A stretch of DNA of 64,000 bases from Streptomyces aurantiacus (lineage in GTDB: Bacteria > Actinomycetota > Actinomycetes > Streptomycetales > Streptomycetaceae), in assembly GCF_027107535.1 (NCBI RefSeq), contig NZ_CP114283.1, positions 5,332,001-5,396,000 on the forward strand, written 5' to 3'. Below the pieces are notes generated by a model. It saw only the letters and a list, made by a program, of their open reading frames with translations. It made no database searches and was not told the DNA's origin. Below, piece after piece: positions 51,485-60,650 of this stretch. A program made the position numbers and the translations under genes. Position 1 is the stretch's first letter. Each line of letters begins with the position of its first letter.

Positions 51485-52612
51485 ATGAGCTTTTCATGCG
51501 ACTCAGCGGCCGAGCGTCTCGCTGGAAGGCTCGGCTTCTCCTGCCACGACGCCGATCCCATCGTGGACTTCCGCAACCCGTTCGGTCTCGAGAGCGGCAC
51601 CATGCCGTTCCTCGAGCTGCTCATCATCGGCGGTGCGGTGTTCGCCCTCGTTCATGCGTGGCGGCGGTGGCGACGCGACGGGGACCCGGTCAACATCTCG
51701 CTATGGTTCGCCTCGCTCGTCTACCTGGCGGTGATCGAGCCACCGCTCTACTTCCCGAGCTGGTTCGGCCTGGAGGAGCACGTCGGGTTCATCTTCTCCC
51801 ACAACGTGTTCACCGTGCAGTTCATGTACGACCGGCTGCCCCTCTACATCGTGGCTTTCTATCCGGCGCTGTCGCAGCTCGCCTACGAAGTGGTCCGCGT
51901 TCTCGGCGTCTTCGCGCGACGCGGGCTCCTTCTCGGTTCGCTGGCCGTCGCGTTCACCTGCCAGGTGTTCTACGAGATCTTCGATCAACTCGGACCTCAG
52001 CTGAAGTGGTGGGCCTGGAACCCCGGCAACGAGATGATCAACGAGCCGGCGCTCGCCTCGGTCCCGATGAACAGCATGTTCCTGTTCGCCTCGGTGTCCT
52101 TCGGCGCCATGACCTACCTCGTCGTCCGACTGGTCGGCGTGAAGGACGGCCGAGGCACGCTCACCGGCCGGCAGGTCAGCCTGCGCACCGTGGCCGCCGG
52201 CGTGCTGACACCGTTGGCGATGACGGTCGCCGGCCTGCCCAGCAACGTCTTCCGTGGTGGGGACCACCTCGGGATCCAACAGGCCATCCTCGGTGCCGAG
52301 CTCGCCCTGGTCTGGATCGTCGGCCTCTACCTTCTCGCGGACGCCTGGCGCGCGCGGCGAACAGATCCGGCACCGGTGGCGTCGCCGCTGTTCGCGCAGA
52401 CCTATCCGGCGCTGTACCTCGGCGTCCACATCGTCCTCTGGCTGGTCGTGTTGCCGGCCTACTTCGCGGCGGCCAATGGCATCACCGAACAGGGCACGCC
52501 GATCGGCAGCCTGTGGTACACCGTGCTGTGCACCGTAGCCGCAACCGGGCTCATCGTGGCCGTACTCCGCGCGACCATGTCCCGGCAGACCACAGAGCCT
52601 GTGCGATCCTAG
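51485..52612 (+). CDS. Polytopic membrane protein of unknown function
   Basis: A 375-residue protein with about eight hydrophobic segments (e.g. LELLIIGGAVFALVHAWRRW, LPLYIVAFYPALSQLAYEVV, LYLGVHIVLWLVVLPAYFAA). Conserved-looking polar residues occur near helices (FYEIFDQLGPQLKWWAWNPG). I do not recognise a characterised family. It follows the FAD enzyme by 15 bases and precedes the TetR gene by 5, so it is part of the same unit and may act on or move the same lipophilic compound. Confidence 0.75.
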   Translation: MSFSCDSAAERLAGRLGFSCHDADPIVDFRNPFGLESGTMPFLELLIIGGAVFALVHAWRRWRRDGDPVNISLWFASLVYLAVIEPPLYFPSWFGLEEHVGFIFSHNVFTVQFMYDRLPLYIVAFYPALSQLAYEVVRVLGVFARRGLLLGSLAVAFTCQVFYEIFDQLGPQLKWWAWNPGNEMINEPALASVPMNSMFLFASVSFGAMTYLVVRLVGVKDGRGTLTGRQVSLRTVAAGVLTPLAMTVAGLPSNVFRGGDHLGIQQAILGAELALVWIVGLYLLADAWRARRTDPAPVASPLFAQTYPALYLGVHIVLWLVVLPAYFAAANGITEQGTPIGSLWYTVLCTVAATGLIVAVLRATMSRQTTEPVRS

Positions 52613-52617
52613 GAACC

Positions 52618-53241
52618 ATGGGGCATCACGGCTGGGGAGGCCGGCCTCCCGCATCGGACGCGGAGGCCCGGCAGCGCATCATCGACGCGACCGCCCGCTG
52701 CATCGACAGGCACGGCGTCACGAAGACGACCCTGTCCGACGTCGCCGGCGAGCTCGGCGTCACCCGCCAGACCGTCTACCGCCACTTCGGCCGCATCAGC
52801 GACATCATCGGCGAGGTGGCGGCCCAGGGCGCCGAGTCGTTCGTCGACCGGATGATCGCGCACCTGCAAGGGACCACCGACCCGGCCGAAGCCGTGGTCG
52901 AAGGCATGGTCTTCTGCGTACGAACCATCCCCACCGAGCCACGCCTGAGCCTTCTGCTGCAACTGGGAGACACCGCCGCCTTCGGCCGTGGCACCACCAC
53001 CAGGGAGACCATCGCCTACGGCGCCAAGATGCTGCGGCGCTTCCCCGTCGACTGGGCCGCCGCCGACATCGACGAGGACGACCTCAACGGCCTCGCCGAG
53101 ATCATCATGCGACTCCTCACGTCGCTGCTGCAGCATCCCGGCGAGGCACCGCAGGACGAAACCCGGCTCCGCACCTTCCTCAAGCGCTGGCTGGCCCCGG
53201 CGCTGTCCCGGACATCAGCATCCGCGCACCCGCGTTCTTGA
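52618..53241 (+). CDS. TetR-family transcriptional regulator
   Basis: A 207-residue regulator. RQRIIDATARCIDRHGVTKT, TLSDVAGELGVTRQTVYRHF is the TetR helix-turn-helix; the rest is an all-helical ligand domain. Its gene starts five bases after the membrane protein stop. It probably autoregulates the three-gene operon through the inverted repeat at 49924. A conserved acidic stretch near DIDEDDLNGLAEIIMRLL is family-typical. Confidence 0.9.
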   Translation: MGHHGWGGRPPASDAEARQRIIDATARCIDRHGVTKTTLSDVAGELGVTRQTVYRHFGRISDIIGEVAAQGAESFVDRMIAHLQGTTDPAEAVVEGMVFCVRTIPTEPRLSLLLQLGDTAAFGRGTTTRETIAYGAKMLRRFPVDWAAADIDEDDLNGLAEIIMRLLTSLLQHPGEAPQDETRLRTFLKRWLAPALSRTSASAHPRS

Positions 53242-53399
53242 ACGCTCACCCGGTGACGTGAGAGGCAGCACCGAATCGCGGGTCGGGCGCCACCCACAAC
53301 GCATTGCCATCGCAGGACGGGAGCACATTGCCCGAGCGGGGTTCCTCAGCCGTGTCCGAGTTGCGGACCGCCGTGCGGCGGGTTCGGTGGTCGTGGCGG

Positions 53400-54464
53400 T
53401 CACTCGGTCCCCCTGCGGTCGGTGAGCTGCTCGACGAAGCGGTGTTGTTCGGCGAGGAACCCGGCGGCGTACAGGCGCCGGGGAGCGAAGACTGCGGTGA
53501 GGGTCAGGCGCGGCCCGGAGTTCTCGACGGCGTTGTCGACCAGCGAGTGGGCGGCGTCGGGATAGTGACGGACCGTCAGTGAGGCGGGCGGCAGGACGCG
53601 GCGGTAGGCAGCCTCGGTGTCGGCGACGTCGACGTTGACGTCGTGCCCGGCCAGCACCAGGAGGGTGGGTGTACCGCGCATGGCGTGCAGGTCCTCGGTG
53701 GCATTGGAGCGGTAGTTGCGGGCGATGAACCGCCAGCGTTCCGCGGTCATGCCGTCGTTGTGGCCGACGGCGTTGCGGTACTGCTCGAAGGTCGCGCCCT
53801 GCCTCAGCAGGTCCAGGGTCGTCTCGCGGCGTCGCAGTGCCGTCTCCGTCTTGTCCGGGGAGGCACCGTTCTTCCGCAGTTCGGCGAGGAGGTTGTAGCG
53901 ACCCTGCTGCTGCCAGTCGACGGCTGGTGAGACCGCGATGACGAACCGGACGGCGCGGTCGCGGGCTGCGATTTTGGGCAGCACCCACCCAGCCTGGCTG
54001 GCCCCCCACAGTCCGATGCGCCGACCGTCGATGCCGGGACGTGTGCGGGCCCAGGCGATCGCGGCGAGAGTCTCGTCCGCACGGTCGTCCATGCTCTGGT
54101 CCAGCCAGTTGCCCTCGGAGGCGCCGACGCCCGGCTTGCTGAAGGAGAGCGAGGCGTAGCCGGCCTTCGCGAACGACTCCCACACGGGCCGGTAGAAGGT
54201 CTCGTGCGTGGCGTCGACGGGCCCGTCCCCGTGCACGAAAACCACCAGGCCGAACGGACCGGCGCCGTTCGCGGGCGTGGCAAGGACGCCGTCCAGCAGG
54301 CGGCCGTCATGCCGGACGGTGACGCGCTCCTCCCGTAGCGCGTAGGTGTTCTGCCAGAGCGCGACACCGCCGAGCCCCGCGCTCACCAGCAGAACCACGA
54401 CCGCGCCCCACACCAGGACGCGCCGGCGACGCCGCGCCCACGGCCCACTTGTTCGTCGGCTCAT
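53400..54464 (-). CDS. Membrane-anchored or secreted alpha/beta hydrolase
   Basis: A 354-residue protein. An Arg-rich N-terminus and one hydrophobic segment (VLVWGAVVVLLVSAGLGGVA) suggest a signal anchor. The hydrolase core has VVFVHGDGPVDATHETFYRP (oxyanion-loop side), the nucleophile elbow WGASQAGW with Ser as nucleophile, LVLAGHDVNVDVADTEAAY with the Asp and YPDAAHSLVD with the His. Such proteins are annotated as dienelactone-hydrolase- or prolyl-oligopeptidase-like. ATG 54464 follows GGGGGTGGG. It is divergent from the GNAT/PaaX-like operon. Confidence 0.85.
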   Translation of the reverse strand: MSRRTSGPWARRRRRVLVWGAVVVLLVSAGLGGVALWQNTYALREERVTVRHDGRLLDGVLATPANGAGPFGLVVFVHGDGPVDATHETFYRPVWESFAKAGYASLSFSKPGVGASEGNWLDQSMDDRADETLAAIAWARTRPGIDGRRIGLWGASQAGWVLPKIAARDRAVRFVIAVSPAVDWQQQGRYNLLAELRKNGASPDKTETALRRRETTLDLLRQGATFEQYRNAVGHNDGMTAERWRFIARNYRSNATEDLHAMRGTPTLLVLAGHDVNVDVADTEAAYRRVLPPASLTVRHYPDAAHSLVDNAVENSGPRLTLTAVFAPRRLYAAGFLAEQHRFVEQLTDRRGTE

Positions 54465-54488
54465 ACCCACCCCCAATAACTATCACTT

Positions 54489-54506
54489 TCAATACTCTCG
54501 TATTGA
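54489..54506. promoter_or_regulatory. Palindromic operator in hydrolase/GNAT divergent region
   Basis: TCAATAC-TCTC-GTATTGA, perfect 7-bp arms, lies between the divergent hydrolase and GNAT genes in an AT-rich patch that is unusual here. It is a good candidate site for the PaaX-like regulator encoded in the same operon. Confidence 0.65.
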
Positions 54507-54570
54507 GAATGAACGTAGTAGGATCGATAGTGCAAGCGGGCATCCGAACCGCTGCGGGGAAGGGACGCCG

Positions 54571-55203
54571 ATGGAGCCGACTGATCGGGGACACGGCCCG
54601 GAGGTGCGCCGGGGCGTACCCGAGGGCAGCGAAGCCCGGGTGGCCGCGCTGTACTGGGAGGCGTTCGGGCGCAAGCTCGGCACCGCGCTGAACCCGCCGG
54701 ACACCGCCCGTGCCTTCCTCGCGACCCATCTCCACCACGACCGCGGGGTGGTCGCCGTGGTCGACGGCGAAGTGGCGGGCGTGGCCGGCTACCAACTCGG
54801 CGAACGCGGCCTGCTCGGCGGCGGCGCGCGCGACGTGCTGTCCACCTACGGGGCCTGGCGCGGGCTGGGCCGACTGGCGCTGCTCGCCCTGATGGAGCGA
54901 CAGCCCGCCAAGGGCGAGCTGGTGATGGACGGCATCGCCGTCGCCCCAGAACACCGCGGCGAGGGCATCGGCAGCCTACTGCTGCGCGAGGTCGCGGCCG
55001 TCGCCGCCGAGCACTCCTGCCGGCGCGTCCGGCTCGACGTCATCGACGTCAACCCACGCGCCCGCGCCCTGTACGAGCGCCACGGCTTCGTCGCGGTGCA
55101 CACCGAGCAGACCCCGTATCTGCGCAGGATGATGGGCTTCGGCGCCGTCACCACCATGCACCGCGCCATCAACAGGCCCCCGCGCACCGAGGGATCCCGA
55201 TGA
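54571..55203 (+). CDS. GNAT-family N-acetyltransferase
   Basis: A 210-residue acetyltransferase. RVAALYWEAFGRKLGTALNP is an unusual but recurrent start, followed by VVAVVDGEVAGVAGYQLGE, the acetyl-CoA motif MDGIAVAPEHRGEGIGSLLL, and LDVIDVNPRARALYERHGFV. GGGGAAGGGA lies before ATG 54571. Its stop overlaps the PaaX-like gene start (ATGA), so they are co-translated. Possibly a self-protection or metabolite-modifying enzyme controlled by that regulator. Confidence 0.88.
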   Translation: MEPTDRGHGPEVRRGVPEGSEARVAALYWEAFGRKLGTALNPPDTARAFLATHLHHDRGVVAVVDGEVAGVAGYQLGERGLLGGGARDVLSTYGAWRGLGRLALLALMERQPAKGELVMDGIAVAPEHRGEGIGSLLLREVAAVAAEHSCRRVRLDVIDVNPRARALYERHGFVAVHTEQTPYLRRMMGFGAVTTMHRAINRPPRTEGSR

Positions 55204-56123
55204 GCACGCTCCCGAACACCCCGACGGACGAAGCGGACGGCGACCCTCACCTGCACGTCCCCACCCGGCTGGTCGTCCACGCCCTGGTTCGCGAGGACGG
55301 CACCGTCGATGCCGGTGAGCTCTACACGGTCGCCGGCCTGCTCGGCATGACGGACCAACAGGTACGCCTCTGCATCAAACGGCTCGTCGCCGAGGGCCGT
55401 TTCACCCACGAAGGGCGCGGACGCAAGGCTCTCCTGAGGGCGGTCGCCGACGTCACCGACTCGATCACCCCCAACGTCGCCTACGTCCGCCACGCCTACC
55501 GGCAGGACCACGGGCTGGCCGCCTGGGACGGTGTCTGGCACCTGTTCGCCTTCGCCATCCCCGAAGCGAGCAGGAGCTCCCGCGACGCCCTGCGCGACAC
55601 CTTGCGCCATCTCGGCGCCGCCCCGGTCCAAAGCGGCCTCTACGTCAGCGCGAACCGGATCGAGCAGCTGGTCGAAGCGCAAGCCCGCCGACTCGACGTC
55701 GCCCACGCAGTCACCTGCCTCACCAGCACCGACCTGCGCGTCGGAGGCCTGGCCGACCCGCCCGCCCTGGCCGCCGCGCTCTGGCCCCTGGACGACATCG
55801 CCGCCCGCCACGACCGCCTCGCCCACCTCGCCCAGCGCTGCCTCGACCGGCTCGCGCAGCCGGACGATCTCACCGGTCCCGAGCAGCTGACCATGGCCGT
55901 CCAGCTCGCTGCGGCCTTCACCGACGCCATGGAACCCGACCCCCTGCTGCCCCCCGAACTCCTCCCCCAGCCCTGGCCCGGCACCCACGCCCGTAGGCTC
56001 ACGGCCGCCTGCTGGACCGCGCTCGCCAGGGCCGGCACCCACGCCGTCACCGGGGCCCCGATCCCCCGCCTGTTCGTCCAGTACGAGGAACTGCTCGCCT
56101 CGATCCCCCAGCACCACACCTGA
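55200..56123 (+). CDS. PaaX-like transcriptional regulator
   Basis: A 307-residue protein with the PaaX layout: an N-terminal winged helix (RLVVHALVREDGTVDAGELY, TDQQVRLCIKRLVAEGRFTH), a central PaaX-C-like part (WDGVWHLFAFAIPEASRSSR, LGAAPVQSGLYVSANRIEQL) and a helical C-terminal domain. PaaX proteins repress phenylacetate genes and respond to CoA-thioesters; no paa genes are here, so the target is probably the local operator and the GNAT. Four-base overlap with the GNAT gene. Confidence 0.82.
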   Translation: MSTLPNTPTDEADGDPHLHVPTRLVVHALVREDGTVDAGELYTVAGLLGMTDQQVRLCIKRLVAEGRFTHEGRGRKALLRAVADVTDSITPNVAYVRHAYRQDHGLAAWDGVWHLFAFAIPEASRSSRDALRDTLRHLGAAPVQSGLYVSANRIEQLVEAQARRLDVAHAVTCLTSTDLRVGGLADPPALAAALWPLDDIAARHDRLAHLAQRCLDRLAQPDDLTGPEQLTMAVQLAAAFTDAMEPDPLLPPELLPQPWPGTHARRLTAACWTALARAGTHAVTGAPIPRLFVQYEELLASIPQHHT

Positions 56124-56506
56124 ATCGGCCCGCCACCCTGGCAGAACCGACCACGCGGGTAGTCAGGCCCACCGGTCACACGCACCCCGACCGCCCCGCG
56201 CGAGGCAGTCGGGCAACAGGGACATCGCCGTCTCGCCGAGGGTGTCGGAGCGGTCGGTGGCTCTGACGGAAGTTCTGGCGTGCGCGGGGGCGTGGTCGGG
56301 ATCTGTCGAAGGGGTCGTCAGGCCGCCCGAGGCCGGGGCTCGCCCAGACGGAGCGGCCGGATCGGGAGCTGGAGCGTGGCTCGGCCACCCAAGGCTGGCC
56401 GGATCAGCGGTGGACGCGGCGAGGCCGGGGAGGGCCACCTCGGTTGTCCCATCGCACCAACCTTTGAGTGACCGTAGCGTCGGGTCCCGAACACGCCGGC
56501 TGATGC
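56124..56506. other. Gap without a convincing gene
   Basis: About 380 bases between the PaaX-like gene and the lipoprotein stop. Open frames on both strands have weak codon bias and no motif or ribosome site. Confidence 0.4.
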
Positions 56507-57142
56507 TTACTGCTTCCGCTCTCGCGGCGCGAACGGGCCTGTTGCGGGAGCTACGCACTTGTCGATGACGGTGTGATCACCGGCCGCCGAGCCCTCCAAG
56601 CAGAGCCGTCCGCCCTTGTCACGCAGGTCGAGCAAGAACCGCGTGGTCGCACCGGACTGCTTGAGGTCGTGTACGCGCTCGTCGACGTAGCCGAGGTCGT
56701 TGAGGATCGTCCGGACCTTGGTCGGGGTTGGATCCACGACATCCCAGAGGGCGTGGGCGAGGCGCTCTTCGTGGAGAGCGCTCGCGCACCAGTCTCGAGC
56801 GTTCAACTCCACCTCCGGACCCGCCGTGGGGGCGACGGGCTCCACGTCCGGCGGTATCTCCGCCGAACCGGGCGGCAGTGCCTGCGCCGGACCGTTCGGC
56901 GGCGCCTCCGGCGGGGCACTCGGGGGACACGACTGCGCGACCTTGTCCAGCATCGCCGTGAAGGCCGCGCCAGGCTGGACCTCGGCAGTGTGAGCAGGCT
57001 TGTCCTGCGGTCCATGGGCGCTTGTCTTCTCGGTACCGCAGGCGGCAAGCGACAGAGCGGCAAGAGCTGCTGTCGCGAGCGTCAGCTGCGAGCGGCGCGG
57101 GGAGCTGACAACCGCGCTGGTCAGGGCAGTGGTTCGTCTCAT
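56507..57142 (-). CDS. Putative lipoprotein of unknown function
   Basis: A 211-residue protein with a lipoprotein signal peptide (LTLATAALAALSLAACGTEK; lipobox LAAC). The mature part has a Pro/Ala-rich segment (SAPPEAPPNGPAQALPPGSA) and then a more ordered C-terminus (LWDVVDPTPTKVRTILNDLG, LLDLRDKGGRLCLEGSAAG). Similar short lipoproteins occur in other streptomycetes without known role. A 38-bp perfect palindrome lies 24 bp upstream of its start and probably affects its expression. Confidence 0.75.
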   Translation of the reverse strand: MRRTTALTSAVVSSPRRSQLTLATAALAALSLAACGTEKTSAHGPQDKPAHTAEVQPGAAFTAMLDKVAQSCPPSAPPEAPPNGPAQALPPGSAEIPPDVEPVAPTAGPEVELNARDWCASALHEERLAHALWDVVDPTPTKVRTILNDLGYVDERVHDLKQSGATTRFLLDLRDKGGRLCLEGSAAGDHTVIDKCVAPATGPFAPRERKQ

Positions 57143-57165
57143 GCGCCAAGTCTCCGATCAAGCCG

Positions 57166-57203
57166 CCTCCTGCACGTGAGTACGCGTACTCACGTGCAGG
57201 AGG
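57166..57203. repeat. 38-bp perfect palindrome
   Basis: Nineteen bases starting CCTCCTGCACGTGAG are followed without spacer by their exact reverse complement. It lies 24 bp upstream of the lipoprotein start and 148 bp upstream of the kinase start, in a divergent gap. It contains two CACGTG boxes and a central ACGCGT. It could be a two-operator site or form a cruciform; a terminator is less likely at this position. Confidence 0.9.
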
Positions 57204-57350
57204 TAGAAGGCACTGGTTCTCGGATCTGCTGACGCGGGGGGCGTGTTGAGGTGAGGCTGGTTTTCGAAGTCACCCATCCGGGTGTCTCCGGCGCCGGTGC
57301 CCCAAAACGCCCCGCCGCTGTCACTGGCCGTCGATAGCGTGACTGCCGTG

Positions 57351-57884
57351 ATGGTGGGTACTGAAGAAACCCGGCTGGTCGTGCTGCGCGGCAACAGTGC
57401 CTCGGGGAAGTCGTCCGTCGCGGCCGGCCTGCGTGAGCGGTTCGGCCGCGGCCTGGCCGTGGTCGGTCAGGACAACATCCGCCGCATCGTGCTGCGCGAG
57501 CGGGACCGGCCCGGCGCCGCGAACATCGGCCTGATCGGCCTGACCGCCCGCTACGCCCTGGACGCCGGATTCCACGTCGTCGTCGAAGGAATCCTCTACG
57601 CCGACCGCTACGGCGACATGCTCACAGAGCTACGTGCCGACCACCGCGGCCCGACTCACGGTTACTACCTGGACATCCCGTTCGGCGAGACCCTCGCCCG
57701 GCACGCCACCAAGCCGATCGCCGACGACGTCAGCGAGACGCAGCTGGGCGGCTGGTACCGGGAACGCGATCTCCTGCCCGGCGGCGCTGAGACCGTCATC
57801 GGCGCCCACAGTGCCCTGCACGAGACTGTCGACCGCATCATGGTCGACACCGGACTGGCCCTTCTGCCCGCTGTCGACCGCTGA
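57351..57884 (+). CDS. P-loop kinase (zeta-toxin/AAA_33-like)
   Basis: A 177-residue kinase. VVLRGNSASGKSSVAAGLRE is the Walker A region, followed by VGQDNIRRIVLRERD, HVVVEGILYADRYGDMLTEL and a helical C-terminus. This fits streptomycete zeta-toxin-like or chloramphenicol-phosphotransferase-like small-molecule kinases (AAA_33). No antitoxin gene is adjacent. Start ATG 57351 is likely; GTG 57339 is possible. Substrate unknown. Confidence 0.82.
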   Translation: MVGTEETRLVVLRGNSASGKSSVAAGLRERFGRGLAVVGQDNIRRIVLRERDRPGAANIGLIGLTARYALDAGFHVVVEGILYADRYGDMLTELRADHRGPTHGYYLDIPFGETLARHATKPIADDVSETQLGGWYRERDLLPGGAETVIGAHSALHETVDRIMVDTGLALLPAVDR

Positions 57885-58775
57885 CCGAAGTACCTGTGCG
57901 AGGTGCCGACCACGGGTACGGCCACACCTACGAGACCTCGGTGATCCGCCGGCCCCCGGGCGGAAAACCCGGCCCTGGCCCGCCCTTCTGCTGCCACGCG
58001 GGCTGAGCCGTGCCGTCCCTCCCAGCCTCCCCACGGGAGAGCCGGCGACTGCGCAGTCGCCGCCATAGCAGCAGCTGGGGGTGCCGGTCGGCCATGCCCT
58101 GCCGACGGCCTCGCCGGCACGTACCGTGCGTCGCGGTGACGAGTGCCCCAGTTCACACACTGCGCAGAGCCAACGGCGGAACAGACAGGGGCAGTTCGCC
58201 GTTCATCCATACGTGACTGCGGAGGGGACAGTGTCCCCGGGCCTCACCCATAGCCCATGGGGACGATCGTTCGGCTGAAGCCCCATGGAGCCCTCCGCCG
58301 AGAGGCGACCGCCCCTCCGCAGATCACCACATACCGCCCCGGCTGGTCTCCCCCGTCCAGCCGGGGCTCTGGCATTCGACGCGCCCCCGGGTGCCCACTG
58401 CCACCATCTGCGTCACGGAGGCGAGCCGGCCACGCCCTTGAGCGCGGCCGGGGTGCAAGCGCCGGACCACCTTGGATCTCGAACAGGACGACATCTGTAT
58501 GCCGACACGGCCGACGACCACCAGAACGTGTTGAAGACGGTTGCGTGGCGGACGTGTTGGAGTCCGGAATCGCCCGCGAGGTCATCGAGTCCCGTCAACG
58601 ACCGGACCACCGCAGGCGGGTGATCGAGCGGACCACTTCCTGAGCGCCCGGCAATCGTCGGCCGAACCCTCACTACGCACGGCGTGCCCGTACTACTTGA
58701 CCCGTATCGGACCTGCCGTGGACCTTGAGGACCGCCGCGACATGCCTCGGCCCGCCTCTGCGCCATCCGGCGCCG
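57885..58775. other. Long stretch without a convincing gene
   Basis: About 890 bases. Several short open frames exist but none has both a ribosome site and recognisable motifs. It holds a perfect 20-bp palindrome at 58043-58062 (CGGCGACTGC plus complement). Together with the broken genes to its right, it looks like a decayed zone. Confidence 0.45.
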
Positions 58776-60130
58776 TCAGACCTCCTCGACCGAGTCGGCC
58801 CCGTTTCGGACGATGTCCCGCAGACGCTTCTTGTCGATCTTGCCGACCTTCGTCAACGGCAGCTCGTCCAGGACCAGCAGATCCTCGGGCAGTTTGTAGC
58901 GGGCCACTTGCATGCCGGTCAGGGCGCCGCGGACCGATGCGAGGGTCAGGTCGGTGCCCGGTTCGACGACCACGACCGCGCAGACCCGTTCTCCCAGATC
59001 CGGATCGTGCTTCGCGACAGCGGCGACTCTGGCGACACCCGGCAGGCGGTAGATGAGGTTCTCGACCTCCTCCGCGGTCGGGGGTGAACGCGCGGGCGTT
59101 GTGCTCGTCGGCCCGGTAGTAGCCGCGCGGGGTGTACAGGCCGCGGGTGAGGAGGGCGCCCATGCTGCCGGGGGGGAACAGGGTTGTCGGAGGCGTCGAC
59201 GACGAGAATCTCGTCGTCAGGGCACATGGGGCGGCCCTGCGTCTCGATCCTTCTGTCGTCGGGGTCCTCCAGGCGCGTGTAGTTCAGCAGTCCCTCCGCC
59301 ATGCCGAACACCTGCTGAAGCGTGCCGCCGAGCACCGGTTCGGCGCGGCGGGCGACCTCGGGGGCGAGGCGGGCGCCACCGACCTGCAGGAGCTGCAGCG
59401 TGGGCGGGGCGGAATGGTGGCCAGAGGCCACGGCGTCGATCCAGCGCTGGACGACGGCCGGCACGGCGGCGGTGACCGTCACGCCCTCGGCCATCAGCGG
59501 CAGCACCTTGTCGGGGTCCGGGGTGCGGGCCAGGACCACCCGGCCGCCGTTCATGAGCGTGCCCAGGATGCCCGGGCAGGCCAGGGGGAAGTTGTGTCCT
59601 GCGGGGAGCGACACGAGATAGACGTCGTCGGAGTCGAGGCCGCAGACCTCGGCGCTGCGCCTCGCGTTGTACTCGTAGTCGTCGTGAGTACGGGTGATGA
59701 GCTTCGGCAGTCCGGTCGTACCGCCGGAGAGCAGGAAGACGGCGATGTCGCCGCTCTCCGGGGCGACACGGTCGAGCCGGGCCCGTGCGGCGGCCGGGTC
59801 GTCGGCCGGTTCGGCCAGCCCGCGCAGATCCGTCGCATCGATGCCGACCGTGCCACCCCTGCCACCCGTGCCGCCCGTGCCGCCCACGACGAGCAGCAGC
59901 CGAACGCTCGGCGTGGCTGCGGCGACCTCCCGCCCCAGGGCCTGGTGGTCGAAGTCGCCGAGCCGGTCCGGTACGGCGATCGCCGTGACCTCGGCATGCG
60001 CGGCCAGGTAGCGCAGTTCGTGACCGCGGTGCGCGGGCAGTGCCATCACGGGAGCGATTCCGGCCCGCAGACAGGCAACGGACTCGCCGACCGGGTCGGG
60101 GTGCAGGGAGACCGCTACAACGAGCACCAC
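58776..60130 (-). pseudogene. 2,3-dihydroxybenzoate-AMP ligase (EntE/DhbE-like), truncated and frameshifted
   Basis: Adenylating-enzyme sequence in three pieces. 60130 to about 59180 covers CLRAGIAPVMALPAHRGHEL, the phosphate-binding core LLSGGTTGLPKLITRTHDDY and [20 protein letters not shown], typical of DHB-AMP ligases. The frame shifts at a run of seven G near 59170, continues as [20 protein letters not shown], shifts again near 59090, and ends with the C-terminal domain [20 protein letters not shown] to 58776. The N-terminal ~80 residues are absent and no siderophore genes are nearby. It is a relic, unless the G-run shifts are sequencing errors. Confidence 0.82.
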
Positions 60131-60220
60131 ATGTCGCTGGTCGACAAGTAGCCAGACGACCGGGAGCTGATTGGACTCGTTCGGTCTTCCTATAGGTGCT
60201 GATCAAGAGCGTGTTGGGGT

Positions 60221-60620
60221 GTGGACGCACAGGAAGCGAACCGCATACGGGCGACGTCGGGGTTCTCCACGGCCGATGTGTTCGCCTCGGTGCTGCGTGA
60301 GGATCAGCGGGCGAAGGGCGACTGCCATCTGCGGGGTCTGATGCTGGACGGCCGCCGCGAGTCGATCCAGGCGATGGCCTCGCGGCGGCCGGACGGAAAC
60401 GAGCAGAACGTGCAGCAGTTCGTGAACCAGTCCACCCAAGATCCGGTGCCGGTGCAGCGGCGTATCTGGGCCACGGATGCCGCCGCTGGTCGCTCCGGCG
60501 GCGTGGGTGATCGACGACGTGACGGTGCCCATGGGCGGCCAGATGTCGGTCGTCAGGGCCCCGCAGTACTGCGGGGCCCTGGGCAGAAACCGGAAGGCAC
60601 CCCAGGGGCGGGTCGTGAGA
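60221..60620 (+). mobile_element. Relic of an IS701-family transposase
   Basis: The first frame reads DVFASVLREDQRAKGDCHLR, GLMLDGRRESIQAM and EQNVQQFVNQSTQDPVPV, the N-terminus of IS701-type transposases; the next part, MPPLVAPAAWVIDDVTVPMG, then APQYCGALG, is in another frame from about 60478. The rest of the ~400-residue protein is missing. Degenerate and immobile. Confidence 0.75.
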
Positions 60621-60650
60621 GGGTGCGGTTCGAACCAGCAGAGGGGGAAA

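Noticed and set aside
57166..57203. 38-bp palindrome as a rho-independent terminator
   Set aside because: It lies upstream of the starts of two divergent genes rather than after a stop codon, and no T run follows on either strand.
58541..58640. A short frame ending HRRRVIERTTS that recalls the 'RRWVVERT' block of IS5-type transposases
   Set aside because: Only a few residues match and the flanks do not continue the family, so it is not reported as an IS relic.
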